From contig LSSL01000213.1 of assembly GCA_001953115.1 (NCBI GenBank), positions 1 through 64,000 on the forward strand: a stretch of DNA of 64,000 nt. The letters run 5' to 3'. Made by a program: the position numbers and the translations under genes. The first letter of the stretch is position 1, and each line of letters begins with the position of its first letter. This stretch comes from Smittium mucronatum (Eukaryota > Kickxellomycota > Harpellomycetes > Harpellales > Legeriomycetaceae). Of this stretch, positions 10,945 to 23,940 are shown piece by piece. Below the pieces are notes generated by a model. The model searched no databases. It was given only the letters and a program-made list of their open reading frames with translations, and was not told where the DNA came from.

Positions 10945-11703
10945 AATAATATAATATAATATAATATAATATAATATAATATAATATAATATAATATAAT
11001 ATAATATAATATAATATAATATAATATAATATAATATAATATAATATAATATAATATAATATAATATAATATAATATAATATAATATAATATAATATAAN
11101 NNNNNNNNNNNNNNNNNNNNNNNNNNNNNNNNNNNNNNNNNNNNNNNNNNNNNNNNNNNNNNNNNNNNNNNNNNNNNNNNNNNNNNNNNNNNNNNNNNNN
11201 NNNNNNNNNNNNNNNNNNNNNNNNNNNNNNNNNNNNNNNNNNNNNNNNNNNNNNNNNNNNNNNNNNNNNNNNNNNNNNNNNNNNNNNNNNNNNNNNNNNN
11301 NNNNNNNNNNNNNNNNNNNNNNNNNNNNNNNNNNNNNNNNNNNNNNNNNNNNNNNNNNNNNNNNNNNNNNNNNNNNNNNNNNNNNNNNNNNNNNNNNNNN
11401 NNNNNNNNNNNNNNNNNNNNNNNNNNNNNNNNNNNNNNNNNNNNNNNNNNNNNNNNNNNNNNNNNNNNNNNNNNNNNNNNNNNNNNNNNNNNNNNNNNNN
11501 NNNNNNNNNNNNNNNNNNNNNNNNNNNNNNNNNNNNNNNNNNNNNNNNNNNTAATATAATATAATATAATATAATATAATATAATATAATATAATATAAT
11601 ATAATATAATATAATATAATATAATATAATATAATATAATATAATATAATATAATATAATATAATATAATATAATATAATATAATATAATATAATATAAT
11701 ATA
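10945..11703. repeat. (TAATA)n pentanucleotide microsatellite containing an assembly gap
   Basis: An almost uninterrupted (ataat)n tract covers 10945-11099 and 11552-11703 and is broken by 452 N at 11100-11551. The long minus-strand frame that runs through it is an artefact of a stop-free repeat and is not a gene. The true tract length is unknown. Confidence 0.95.
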
Positions 11704-12928
11704 AGATATATATATGTTACCATAATTTTTCTTTGTAATATATAGTATTAAATAAAGGTTGAAAATTTACAAAAAATATTTTTTTTAAGAGGACAAGAAA
11801 TTTATTTTATAAAAATAGTAGGTACTTCCCTAAAAAATTTTTGATTTTTTTTTTAAAAAGCTTGAGATATTTAAATAAGAGCCATATTAGTAATCGAAAG
11901 TTTTTTTATTAAAATACAAAAAAAAATTGTTTGTACTCTTTCTTTTATATTAGAATAAACCAGAACTCTAAATTAGGTTGAAAAATTTTCGTTATGAAAA
12001 AATCCAGCTTTTTTTATGTCAATATTTCGAATTTTAAAGCTCGATTTAGTTAAATTTAGTCACCATGAAAATGATTTTTTTTAATAAAAAATTTCGATTA
12101 TTATCAAGGCTAAACTTCTAAATTTTGTAATGTAAAAAAAAAAACTCAAAAACTCGTTTTTTCTCTATTTCCAAAAAAATAATAAATGTAATTTTTTCAG
12201 TTTTAGAAAAACTTCAGGAGTTTATTATATGAATTAGATTAGCACTAAAACACAATACCCATATTAAAAGAAAAAAAAAGTTTAGAAATCGAAGTTTTTC
12301 TATAAAACATACCTGTTAGCTAAGAGATCAAACTTTATTTACTATTTTTACCTATATTTGATTAAATTCTATTCATTTATTTTAAAAGATCATTGAAATT
12401 TTCTAAAATATAATTATATCCAATATTTATGTATATATAGATGTGTTTGTGTTTGTGTGTGTGGTATATTCTTTAGCACACATGAAAATTCACACATATT
12501 TTTTCTTTTTTTCTTGTTAGTAAAAAGTTCAGTTTATAATCATTTGTTTTTTATTCGTTTAAAAGTTGAATGATTTTACAAAGAACTAATTTAGAGATAT
12601 AAATTAAGTATAATTTTTCTAATTTTGACTAAATTAATATTGATTTGTTATAATTTTTCTAATTTTGACTAAATTAATATTGATTTGTTATAATTTTTTA
12701 GCTAATTTGGTAATATAAGCATTAAATTAGGATTTTATCTATTTTTTTACAGATGGATAAAGCAAAAGCGCATAGACATAGGCAAAATTCTTTTTGATGT
12801 TAATTCAATTAAATTTTTTTTTTAAAAAAGAGGGTATGAGATTTCTAAAATTTAACTATTATGAACCTGGAATAAATTCACCATATTTGAGGATATTTCC
12901 TCATCAAAAATGGACATAATAATATCCA
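11704..12928. other. A+T-rich non-coding tract
   Basis: No gene, RNA or long repeat recognised. It is dominated by A/T homopolymer runs. It contains the 40-bp tandem duplication at 12611-12690 and a short TG-rich stretch near 12440-12470. Confidence 0.5.
12611..12690. repeat. 40-bp tandem duplication, two units
   Basis: A 40-bp unit beginning taatttttctaattttgact occurs twice without mismatch (12611-12650 and 12651-12690). A third, partial unit starts at 12691 and stops matching after taatttttt. Confidence 0.85.
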
Positions 12929-13144
12929 ATGGGTATTTTTTCAAAGGATAAAAATATGAATAGTATTTTTTTCAGAAATTTAAAACGACTTAATAGAATT
13001 GAAAATTTTCGTAAAAATATTAAAAATATGGGAAATTTTCAGAAATTTAGCAATAATAAATATATTATGCTTTCATTAGTAGTTTCTTTTTATACGTGGA
13101 AGGAAATAAGAAAATTTTTATTACATTTCTACAGTGACCAATAA
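12929..13144 (+). CDS. Unrecognised small ORF (71 aa) in A+T-rich DNA
   Basis: A frame starting at ATG 12929 gives a basic, polar protein with a mixed composition (for example FFRNLKRLNRIENFRKN) and a weak hydrophobic segment, IMLSLVVSFYTW. I recognise no domain. An open frame of this length is not rare by chance in such sequence. It could be an exon of an A+T-rich gene, a remnant, or noise. Confidence 0.18.
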   Translation: MGIFSKDKNMNSIFFRNLKRLNRIENFRKNIKNMGNFQKFSNNKYIMLSLVVSFYTWKEIRKFLLHFYSDQ

Positions 13145-13884
13145 AATAAATCAATAAATAGATTAGAATATTTTTATTTTATTTTAAGTAGAAGTGAAAT
13201 TTTTGAGATAAGCGTAAAAAATTCTATTTCAGATGAAACCGAGATAATTATCAAAAAATATTTGATTAAAAAATATATAATTTCTTCGAAGATATTCTTA
13301 TTTTTAAAATAAGGAAAATAAAATAGTTGAGACTCCTATATAATAACCATAAATTCATTTGAACGAAATTAAAAAATATTATTTTACAAAATTCCTATTT
13401 TAAAATTACGATTAGGCAATTTTTATAATCTATGTATCAAAATTTTTAATAATTCTGTGGAATAAACAGATATTTGATCTATTTTCAATAAGGCTCAAAA
13501 AAAATATCAATATCTCAAATCCGGAAAAAGTGAAAGGGGTTTGAAGATGAAAGTTTGACATATATATGATGCATCAAAATATATAAAAAGTAAAGGAATA
13601 ATAATTAAAAATAGCATTGCGGGATTGTGAGAAAAATTTCTCATGATTATTATGGAAATACGGTGAAATTTCAGGATATGAGGAGGTAATATTGAACTTA
13701 GTACATCTTTTGCAAAAAATATTAGATTAAGATGGTATTTTCAACTAAATACTAAAAAATTTTTTTAGGAGTTTCTCGCAGTTAAGATGGTTCCTTATAA
13801 AAAACAATAAATTACGATTAAAAATATGCAAATGATTGTTTAAGTGGGTTAATAAGAAAAAAATTTCTCTCTAAATTCAAAAAA

Positions 13885-14076
13885 ATGCACTTTTTGTCCA
13901 ACTCTGATCCGGATTTCGTATCTTTTGGGGTTTTATTCTCAGTCACACAGGATCTAGGACATGTATTATTGATAAATTTAACCCTGAATTATTTTATCGA
14001 ATATCACTGTAAATTATTAGTGGATATTAATTTCGGTATTTTTAATTTTCAAATAATTTATTTCAATATTTTTTAA
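13885..14076 (+). CDS. Unrecognised small ORF or exon (63 aa)
   Basis: The frame begins with ATG at 13885; its first half, MHFLSNSDPDFVSFGVLF, has protein-like composition and a locally higher G+C. A GTATTA donor-like site, as used in MOD5 intron 4, occurs within it, so the 5' part could be an exon. No family recognised. Confidence 0.18.
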   Translation: MHFLSNSDPDFVSFGVLFSVTQDLGHVLLINLTLNYFIEYHCKLLVDINFGIFNFQIIYFNIF

Positions 14077-14346
14077 AATAAAAAATCAACAGATTTAAAG
14101 TGAGTCTTTAAAAATGGCTCGAAAAAAGTATAATTATTTGGTACTTTAGAAGAATAGAAGATATTTTATAATTATTTCAATATTTTTCCGAAAATAATTT
14201 AAATAGAAACATATCCACTGTTAAAAACTGTTTTAATATAATTAGAATTTGTGTAAGGATCAGGTTTAATGGGATAATTTGGATAATAAAAGGTAAAAAG
14301 ATATATTAGTTAAAAATATTAAATATAGGGAAAGAGAAAAGTTGAA

Positions 14347-14376
14347 AAGCTTAGCCATTTTGGAATGGCTAAGCTT
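14347..14376. other. Perfect 13-bp stem, 4-nt loop hairpin
   Basis: aagcttagccatt (14347-14359), loop ttgg, then the exact complement aatggctaagctt (14364-14376). It is the most G+C-rich perfect short inverted repeat noticed in the A+T-rich tract, and it overlaps the ATG of the ORF at 14365. Confidence 0.7.
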
Positions 14377-14613
14377 CCTCATTTTATAATTTTATATTTT
14401 CTAAAAGTCAATTATGCTTATGGGAGGATTTCTTCATTGGATGAAATATTCAATTTGTGTACTGAATCTATTGGTTTATTAAAATTTGTGACTAGTTTAT
14501 ATTATATCAGGATCTTGATTAAAAAATTTAAATATTATACTTCATTAAAAATGTTTTTGGATAATTTTTTCACATTAACTATTAGTATTTTAAAATTATA
14601 TGAATATAAATAA
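14365..14613 (+). CDS. Unrecognised ORF (82 aa, open frame from 14329)
   Basis: The frame is open from 14329, just after a tatag acceptor-like string, through ATG 14365 to TAA at 14613. The composition is varied and protein-like, for example YGRISSLDEIFNLCTESIGL, with alternating hydrophobic and basic segments. This makes it the most plausible coding stretch of the unique A+T-rich tract. It may be an exon or a membrane-protein remnant. I do not recognise the family. Confidence 0.25.
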   Translation: MAKLPHFIILYFLKVNYAYGRISSLDEIFNLCTESIGLLKFVTSLYYIRILIKKFKYYTSLKMFLDNFFTLTISILKLYEYK

Positions 14614-17600
14614 ATGAAATATAAGATATTATACATGGTAAAAGGGGTAATGAGATATTTAATCTATAAGAAGGATATAAATGAAAGAAAATAGGAGCTA
14701 ATAATGATTATAAAGTTAAAATCTGCCCAAAGAAAGAGTGTCGAGATTTTAAATGTATAACATTTATGCCCGGATGAAAATGAAAACTAAAAGTACAAAT
14801 AAGACAAAAATAAGAATCGTATATGTTATTTAGTAAAATTTTAGCTAGATTAGGCTCTATAGTATTTTTAACAACGGGGGATTTTCCATTGATATTTAAC
14901 TATAACAATACACTAATACTAAAATTAATACTCCCTAAAAAGTCAAAATTTTATTAATGCAACAAAACTAACATAATTAAGATATTTTATTTGCACTCTT
15001 TTATCAAAAATTAAAGAGAAAAAATATTTAATATTCCATAATATTTCAAATTTATTTTAATCTAAATGAAATTTAGGCTATACTTTTGGAAAATAATGAT
15101 ACTTAGGTTTGGATATTTATCGGTGGAAAAAAAACGAATATAGAAGCTATTTAGCTTCTGCCGATTATTTTACGTAGATTTTTTTAGGAATTTTTTCTAA
15201 TTGGAATTTTTTACCTGGTTCAAATAATACTTTAGATAAAATCGATTTATAAACAAATCAGATTTATTAAATTTTTTCTCTCTATATTCTCTCTATATTT
15301 TTCCCTCACTAATCAAAACATTTATAGAAAGTATATTCCGATTTATATCAGTTAAAATGATATTTATGACCAAAATGCACCCCAATAAGGATAAAAATAT
15401 CGAATATCCTTGAGTTATATAAGGAAAATCAAAAAAAATTCTTCAGCTTGCTCTCAAAAATTTTAGTGACTTATTTCATATATAAAACAAAATTTTAAAT
15501 ATCAATAACGAAAAATAAAACTCAATTATAACAAATATTAAGTAAAAAATATATATTGAAACTAAGACCTATAAAAATAATGAGGCTAAAAAGTAGATGA
15601 ATATTTTTTTTGGGGCTATGCTACTTATACTGAAAAATTCTGCTATTTTTATCCATTTTTTCAAATTCGGTCTCAAGATTCGATATTTTAAAAGTAGTTT
15701 GTAATCTCAAATAAAATCAAATGATATTTTAGAGGAAGACCGATTCGAATATATTGTAAAATTGGTTTTATCATGTGTAATTTTATTATTGGTATCATTA
15801 AGACTGGTTTTATGGAATATTTTGAGCTCAAACTAATTTTTTATCGCAATATTTATTTATTGTGTTTGGAAATTAATTATTTTAATTTTAAAATACCAAA
15901 TTTTGTGCTTTGAAGTAAAATGGGCCAGAAATAAGCATATTTAAAAAAGCAAAAGGGTATTTCTCTAGAAATAAGACCAAAATTTGCTGATTAAAAATGG
16001 TAAAAAAAGTTAATAAATCAAAAAATTTCATATAAGCTCTTCATTAAAATATTTATGGAATTAAAAAAAAGAATTTTATTTAAAGATAATAATATAAACC
16101 CAAAAAATTGAAATTTGAGAAAAAAATCAAGAATATTGAAGTTTGAATTTTGAGGATTTATGTATCGGGGATTGACTATTGAAAATTTTGAGGTTTTTTG
16201 AATTAATTTTAACTTTCATTACTAATTATATGCTATATAGATAATAATTTAGAATTAAAATCATCAGTGTATAGAATATTTATTTAGATCTGTATAATTC
16301 AGTATTTTGAAATAAAGTATTGGATGTAACTTTTATTATTTTTTTATTATTGAATTTTAGGATCTATTCATTACTGTTTTCCTTCTTCCATTTTTCTAAA
16401 TTTGATTATTTTTTTGTTGTAAATTATAATATAATAATTTTTTTTATTTTTTATTTGAAAATTAACATAGTCCATAAATGAACCAATTTTAAACTTATAC
16501 TAAACTATATTTAATTATTTTCATTTTTGAATTTATAAAATTTTATTAGACGCATTATTAGTGCGAAAATACTCACAAAAATTTGTTAATAATTACGGTT
16601 TTTTAATCAAATTTTCCCCAAGTTTAAGGATTAAAGTTTATTTGGGCTAATTTCACCCACCATTTTAAATTTTATTACACGATTATCTTATAATACCCTT
16701 ATCAAAAAGTTCCCATATTTTTCGAGGAGGATCCATTATCTTTTAATTTTTTTTTTTTATTTAGTTTAATATATACCAATATATAGATAAAATAGCTTTG
16801 ACATAGATTTCAGCATTATTTTTCAAAAAATTTGAGCTTAAAGAAAAATATTTTTTTATTGAAATGGTAAATTAATAATTGTTAAAAAAATTTATTCAAT
16901 GAAAAAAATAAAATTTACCAAAAAATTCCTGTTTTGAGTAAATTATTAACGATTTCTTAACTTATAAAATTTAATAAAAATGTAAAATGATTACATAAAC
17001 TTAGACTATAATGCTATTTGGAGAAAAATCTCCGGTTTGCATAATATTATACCATATTATATACAAAATTTAGACATTCTAAAGAAAGTTATTTTATAGA
17101 AATTATATTATATCGCGCTTAATTTTTTTGGTAACTATTATAGGGTTAAAAATCATAAAAAAATCGAATTATATTTCTTGTATTTTCATTAATTTAATAA
17201 TTTAAAAAAATGAGTTAATAATTCTCAATTATATAAATAATATGCCATGTTTTGGAAATAATATTTTCAAAAAAATTTATTTTATTTATCAAAAAAATAA
17301 TTCTACATTTATTACCAGTTGCGAATAATTTTTTTTTGAAAGTAAATACGAGCTCATTTAGATTTTTTATAGTAATTTATAAAAATTGTCATTTTATGAA
17401 TAAAATTTTTGTAAAATACAATCTTATAATGTGCACCCCTCCTCTCTCCAAGAATTAAAAATCTCCATATACATATTATAAGCAAAATAGTTTTAAAATA
17501 ATACCATTTGAAAAAGAAATAGAAATAGAAATAAAATATTTAGAACGTATTTATACAGTTGCAGTCCAACTTTCAATTTATTTTCAATTTAAAAAATTAA

Positions 17601-20600
17601 ATTAAATATTTGATTTCATGATAGACTCAGATAAACCTAAAAATTAAAAGTATCTGTATAGTTCATCATAAAAAAATTAAAATTAAAACTGATTTTTTCT
17701 ATTATTAGCTTCGAGAAAAAAATCTGGAATTTTTTTAGCTTTATTTTTCAAAATAAATCAAAAAGTGATGTATTATTAAAAAAAAATTACAAAATTGTAG
17801 TTTATTTGAGAATAAAATCTATACTTCATAGATAAGGCAGTAATTAATAGGATTAGCGTAAGAATTTTTTAAGCAAAACCAGTATAATAATATCCAAATG
17901 TCTTTTTTGAATACAAAAATAAATTTAAAGATAAAAATAGGGATGAGAAAACTTAAGTAATACTGTGTAATTTTTTTAATTTTCCACTTTTATATATTTA
18001 TAAATTCCTTGGTCTCAAATAATAACATTACAAACCAATATCCATACTATTTTTTTTTTATAATAGGTGATCGTCAATGATGGGGTAGAATTGTTTGATA
18101 TAATTTAATTCTTGAAATTTTCAATTTGTTAGTGCCTAAATATAGGAAATTATGAATTTAAAAGTAAGCAGTCCCAGTTTTTAAAAAAAAATCCAACCAT
18201 TCTAGTGATCTCTGGTATAAAATTTACGAAATTATTGTGTGGTTTCAGTGATATATTATAATTTTTGATCCAATATATACACCATAAATTATTATTTTTA
18301 AGATAGAATATTTTATTTCTCCACACTTTCTTTAGCATATTAATGCTATAGATTATATATTACTTACTTAAATTTATTTATGTAATTAAAAGGTATTAAA
18401 AAATATCGAATACTAAAGAAGTAACAAAATAAAGTTATAAAACATTTATTAATATAATAGTAGTATAATCGGTAAGAAATAACAAAATACCAATATATTC
18501 TCATTTATTTCCCGAATTATTTGATAGAATTTTTTATTATAATAATGTTTCAGTCAAATAAATTATTAAACAAAAATAATCCAAATATGGAAATTTAATA
18601 CATCCAGGAAAAATTTCAGTCAAATTATTTATATTAGAGCTTATTTTAACATTTTTATAATTATTTGATGTAAATTTACAAATTATTTAATTTTTGAACT
18701 TTTTTTAATTGAATTTATTTAGATCGATAACTTTTTTTTAACATTTTAACAAAAATTAAAGATATTTTCTAAGTGCTTCTTATTGGAAAATATTTAACTT
18801 GTATAAATTTAGTGAAATTTAATCAGATATCTTCTTGTTAAAACAGCCTCTCTTCATCTTTTCTAAGGGATTTAGAGGATATTTTTAAAAAAAATTAACG
18901 ATAATTAAAACCAATAAAAATCTAAAACCATTACAGAGTCTATTATAGTTTTGTTTCTGAATATTCTCGACTAGAATAAAAAGATCAAATCGTATTTCTG
19001 ATCTTTAAGGAAATTTTTATTACTTTTTTAATTTAATTTCTTAAAAATTATAGTAAAAATGACTTTTTATTGTTTTATAAAAAAATATTTTTTTAAATCT
19101 ATAGAAAATAAAAATTAAAACATTATAGAAAAATGAATTAGATAAAAAGAATTTATATTAAAAAGAGTAAAAAAATAAAATTATGACTATTAAAAAATTT
19201 CAGTGATTATAGGGATAATAATATACTGAATATTTCAAAAATAATATATAAGCTTTCAGAATAGATTGAGATCGCCCAAAAATATAACATAAAAAATTTT
19301 AATTTCCATAAATAGCGAGTTCTGAAATACCTAAGAAAAAATCTTTTAAATTTTAGAATATTTTTCAAAAATAAATATAAGATTTTCAATTTATCTAAAA
19401 AAATCTGATTTCCGGTCAATTAATTATGAATTTTAGTTAAAAAAATTCTTTTTAGAGGCATAAATTTTTCCTTTATATTATTTTATAGTGATGAAGTTCA
19501 TCAAAGATTCCCATATATTTTAATAGCTTAATTAATGATAATTCGGCTTTTTTTTTACAAAATTGAAAAAATATACGCTATTTTTTGACTTATTTTTTAT
19601 TTTTTTTTGGAAATTTTTTGCAAATAATTGGCTTTTTGAGTTTAAATTTTTTAAATAGCAATAATTTATTATATTATAATTTATAAAGGCTTAAAATTAA
19701 ATTTATAATAATTAATTTATTTCATTTGAGGAAAAATCGCAAATTAAACTCGCAAATTCTTAAAAAATAATCTATATAATCTATTCCTTTTTTTACAACT
19801 TTTTTGATTATATAATTAGTTTTGAATTTAGATTATTATTAGTTTATCTCAAAAAAAAAGCACATTTCCTCGATAAAGTTTTCATAATTTTTTTTTAACA
19901 TTAAAATATTAATTATTAATTTTTATAAACTCATAACTCAGGAACCTAAGGTTTTTTTTTGGGAAATTGCATTTGTTCTTAATTTTAATTTTTTTTAAAC
20001 ATACAATAATTTTTCTTAGTTTTTTTTTAGGAAAATTGGCATATTTTTCTAATATTTTTCAGTTTATATGGTCAAAATATTTTAATGAAATTCATAAAAA
20101 GATCCTAATATATCAAAAAATTTCATGATTCGGTATATTTACCTTGAATAATAATGCGAAAATGAAATTTATATCGTGTAATATAAATTAAAATACCTAT
20201 AAATGTTAACTGATATATAATTAAAGCTTTTTGAAGTTCTTTTATCCCAGAAAGTAAAAAATTTTATATAGGACCTTACCAAAATATCTCAAAATTTATA
20301 AATTTCTTGTTTTGACTTTTTTTGAATTAAATAATTTAATAATAAACTTTTCCACTCAAATCGTTATAAAAAATCAGGAAAAAAATGTAATAAAAACTAA
20401 AAACAAGCTTATTATTACAGAAAAAATAATCTTTGATGAAAATTTTTATCTCGATGAGAAAAATTCTGGGATTTCAAAAAATAGAAGATCAAATTTTATT
20501 TAATTCAAATTTAAAACTATACTTAATTAGGAGGTTTTAAAAAAAGGCTTCAGTATATGAGGGAATATTACTCATTTTTTTAACATATAAACATATAATA

Positions 20601-22349
20601 CATTAATTAATTATAAAAATAAAAAATACTGTTTATTTTGACTTCGTTTGATTTTTACTTATTAGACTTATAACCAAAAAATTTTTACAAGATTTTTTTA
20701 AGATTTTTCAATTTTATTTAATAATTTTGAAAAATTTATCTTTTAAGTTAACTGAAATTTCCAACTTGGGTGTCTAATATTTTTATCAAATATGTTATTA
20801 ACTTATAATTTTTCAACGTATAAAGAATAGATTAATTATTAAATATGATCTATTTATAAAAAATCAAAAAACTTCCGCAAAAGAAATAGAATATTCTATT
20901 TTAAAGTAATTTTATTTTTTAAATTAAGAACCTTAAATGGTTCTAATAAAATACCAAAAATGGTAAATCTATCATTTTTAAATGTGCACAGAAATAGAGT
21001 TTATAACAATTTTTTTTTTAATGGATAGTTGAAAATATAGAGAAATATTTGTTTATAGCATGATAAAGATTTATTTCTTTTGGGAAAAAACCCCCACAAG
21101 TATATAAATGATTGTATAAATCATTCTTTGCCAGTATTTATCAAATAAGAGTAAATATCAAAATAAACTTATAAAAACCAATTGATTAATTTGTATGAAC
21201 AAAAAATTAAGCAATATGCTCTGTTATTATTATAATATACGCAATTTTTTTACAATGATTAAGTTTACAACCTAAAAAATCCATTTATAAAATGAATAAT
21301 AGGAAATTATATAAAATTTTCAAGAGTTTTAATTATCAAAATGTAATAAATAAATTTTTAATGTCTTAAAATATAGAGAAATCACACTTGAATTTATTGC
21401 AGTAGTATAATAAGTATACTTAATGATGTTTATTGGTTATAGGATCAAAAATATTCTAGCTAAAAATGCTGTTTGCAAAAAAAATAAAATGATTAAAATT
21501 TCATATTTACAAAAAGAACGCCGAAGATTGATTTAGTTTTTGAATTTTCACTTAAATTTTAACGAATAAATTTCTACTGTTAGAAAAATAAGTTTTTTAT
21601 AAAATGAATGCGGGTTAATTTATCATGGAATTTTTTAAATTTTCGATAATTAAAAACTTAATTCGGGCTTTTAAAAGGTCCGAAAAATATCATTTTTAAA
21701 TATTTTTTATTCTTTTGGATTTTTTTTCATTTCTTCATTTCTCAAAAAAAAAAAAAATCCTCCAAAAAAAAATTCTTAATTATTTTTTTTTACCAAACCA
21801 AAACTAATTAATAGCCCAATAACATTTTTAGGCCAATTTTTTGCTATTTAAACTATTTTTTCTTAAATATATTATCATTAGTCTGTAAAATATTCAAAAT
21901 AAAAACTAAAAATCAAATTAAAATTTAGCTATAAATTCTAAATTGTGTGTTAATTGAAATTTATTGCTGTTAATTTGTATAACTGTATTTCCTGTTGCTG
22001 AATTTATATTAATTAATCTGGAGTATCAAATAAAAAAATTTAAAGTTATAAAAATCCAATTTTTTTCTTACAAGAAAAAAATAAATAAACCAAAAATTTT
22101 ATGTTATCATCTAAATTTATTTTAAATTAATTTTGAGATAAATATTAAATTTTGAGCCTTATTATTATTTTTATTGTTTTGGAAATATAGATAACGTATA
22201 GATGATTCATATAAAAAATGATTTAGTATAAATTTTAAGAAGCAAATTAATTTTTAATAAGATAAATTGAATAGAATTATCTAAAAAACTAAAAAATCAA
22301 AACAATCTATACCACTATTAAGGTTTATTAAAAATAATAAAGGGATTTC
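14614..22349. other. A+T-rich tract without supported genes
   Basis: About 7.7 kb with very high A+T and frequent homopolymers. Open frames of 60-80 codons occur (17252-17458 +, 18150-18338 -, 19207-19419 -, 20312-20503 +), but only as expected for stop-containing low-complexity DNA, and none shows a motif. No tRNA or rRNA was found on reading. Confidence 0.45.
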
Positions 22350-22623
22350 AGCAAAAATAGACTGAGTTTTAATTTGATTTTCATTTTTAGCTAATATATT
22401 CGCTGATTAAATTTACCGTTGATTTATGAATATTACCAGAAAATAGATAGATTCAATCTGCTCTAAATGCATTTAACTGGCTACTGCTATCGAAATTGGA
22501 GAAATATTATAATGAACCAATTTTAATTAAAAAATAGCTCAGTTTATGAAAATTGATATTACTGTATGAAATATAGATAGAAAATGGTGATTCGGGATTT
22601 TTTTTTCTTTTAAAGAAACCCAA

Positions 22624-22869
22624 TTAGATTAAGATAAACAATATTATCTGCAAAAAACTTTCAAAAATATTCAGAAATACACACCCAAATAAAAAGCTAT
22701 TCGATTTATTTAAGACTAAATATTTTAAAACAATTATTATAATATATTTTTTGAAAAGGGGAAAAAATATTGGAATAGAACCAAAATAAAATAATGTATA
22801 CAAAATCAACTTGAAATCAGCTTCAAGCAATTTAAGTACCAGATTATTTTTTCTTATTAAAAAAGCCAA
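22624..22869 (-). CDS. Unrecognised hydrophobic ORF (81 aa)
   Basis: A minus-strand open frame with no ATG at its 5' end, so it is an exon-like frame at best. It encodes hydrophobic segments with varied residues (for example VLKLLEADFKLILYTLFYFG). Its last 26 bases lie in the 300-bp inverted repeat, and the boundary reads as a ttttttgcag acceptor-like site on this strand. No domain recognised. Confidence 0.18.
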   Translation of the reverse strand: MAFLIRKNNLVLKLLEADFKLILYTLFYFGSIPIFFPLFKKYIIIIVLKYLVLNKSNSFLFGCVFLNIFESFLQIILFILI

Positions 22870-23838
22870 ACATTTTACAGATATTTACGGTTTTTATTAT
22901 AAGTCAACGCATTCTCTTTCTTAAAAGCAGTTAATGTGGATGTAAAGAATATTATCTTTGGAAAATTTATGAATATTTTTTTAAAAAAATAGTTTTAAGA
23001 TTAGAGATTACTCTATTTAAACAAAAAAGTCCCTTCAAATTTTTTTATTCTTTATAAATATTTCTAATGCTCTGAAAACTCTCTCTTGAAAAAAAAAAGT
23101 GTTTATCGTTAAAGCTATCAACTATAATCACAATCTAATGAAATAATACAACAATTTTTGAAATTTGGGTTTATGGAGATGGTGTTTATAGTTATTATTT
23201 ATCTTTTATATATCTTTTTACAAAAGAAATCAGAAAAATCCTCAACACTTGATTTTTTTTATAAAAAAAACATTACTTACTTAAGTGAATTGTTAAGATA
23301 ATATAAAAAATTCTGAATCACCAAAACCATGAAAAAAATTGATGCTTTCAAATTCAAATCCAATCTATAATTTATTAGCATTATAACTAATACTGGTAAA
23401 ATTCAAACATAAATCTATGGTTTGTTAATATGGTTTCATAATCTAAATTATAAATTGGAATGTTATTTATATATGAAGATTTTTATTTTAATAAAAATAA
23501 GATATCACAAACATTCCAGAAAGGGTACTGAGTCTCTGTATTTAGTATTTTTAATCCTTGAGTGTACATTTTTTTAGAAAATCAACCACTTAAGAATTCA
23601 GGAGACGGTAGAATAATAGAATAAATTCTTAGTTACTTTGTTATGTTAATACTTCCCATAATTCATATTTATACTGACTATTTAGATAAATAACCAATGT
23701 TCTTTAAATGATTATATAAAGTTTATAATATATAAATATGTTAAAAAACCAACCCTTCAAAAATAAATCTTAAAAATTTGTTTAAAAAAATAATATCTGA
23801 TAGTAAAATTTATATTTAAAGTATATACATACAGCAAA

Positions 23839-23940
23839 ATGAATCAAATGTTATTTAACGACTTCACCATAATGGTCATCGAAACAACTCTTTTTGCTAT
23901 TGCTGGCTCTAGAAATAAATTTTATCAAATCAGTTTATAA
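23839..23940 (+). CDS. Short ORF (33 aa), mirrored at 63139-63240
   Basis: ATG to TAA; reads MNQMLFNDFTIMVIETTLFA and continues with IAGSRNKF. Codon and residue use is more varied than the surrounding A/T-rich DNA. It lies in the interior of the 2.0-kb element. Function unknown; it could be an exon or noise. Confidence 0.15.
   Translation: MNQMLFNDFTIMVIETTLFAIAGSRNKFYQISL

Noticed and set aside
10905..11723. Long minus-strand open frame across the microsatellite and gap
   Set aside because: It exists only because (TAATA)n is stop-free in this frame and the N run is translated as X.
17252..20503. Scattered 60-70 codon frames (17252, 18150, 19207, 20312)
   Set aside because: Low-complexity Phe/Ile/Lys/Asn-rich translations without motifs, some without an ATG; consistent with chance in A+T-rich DNA.
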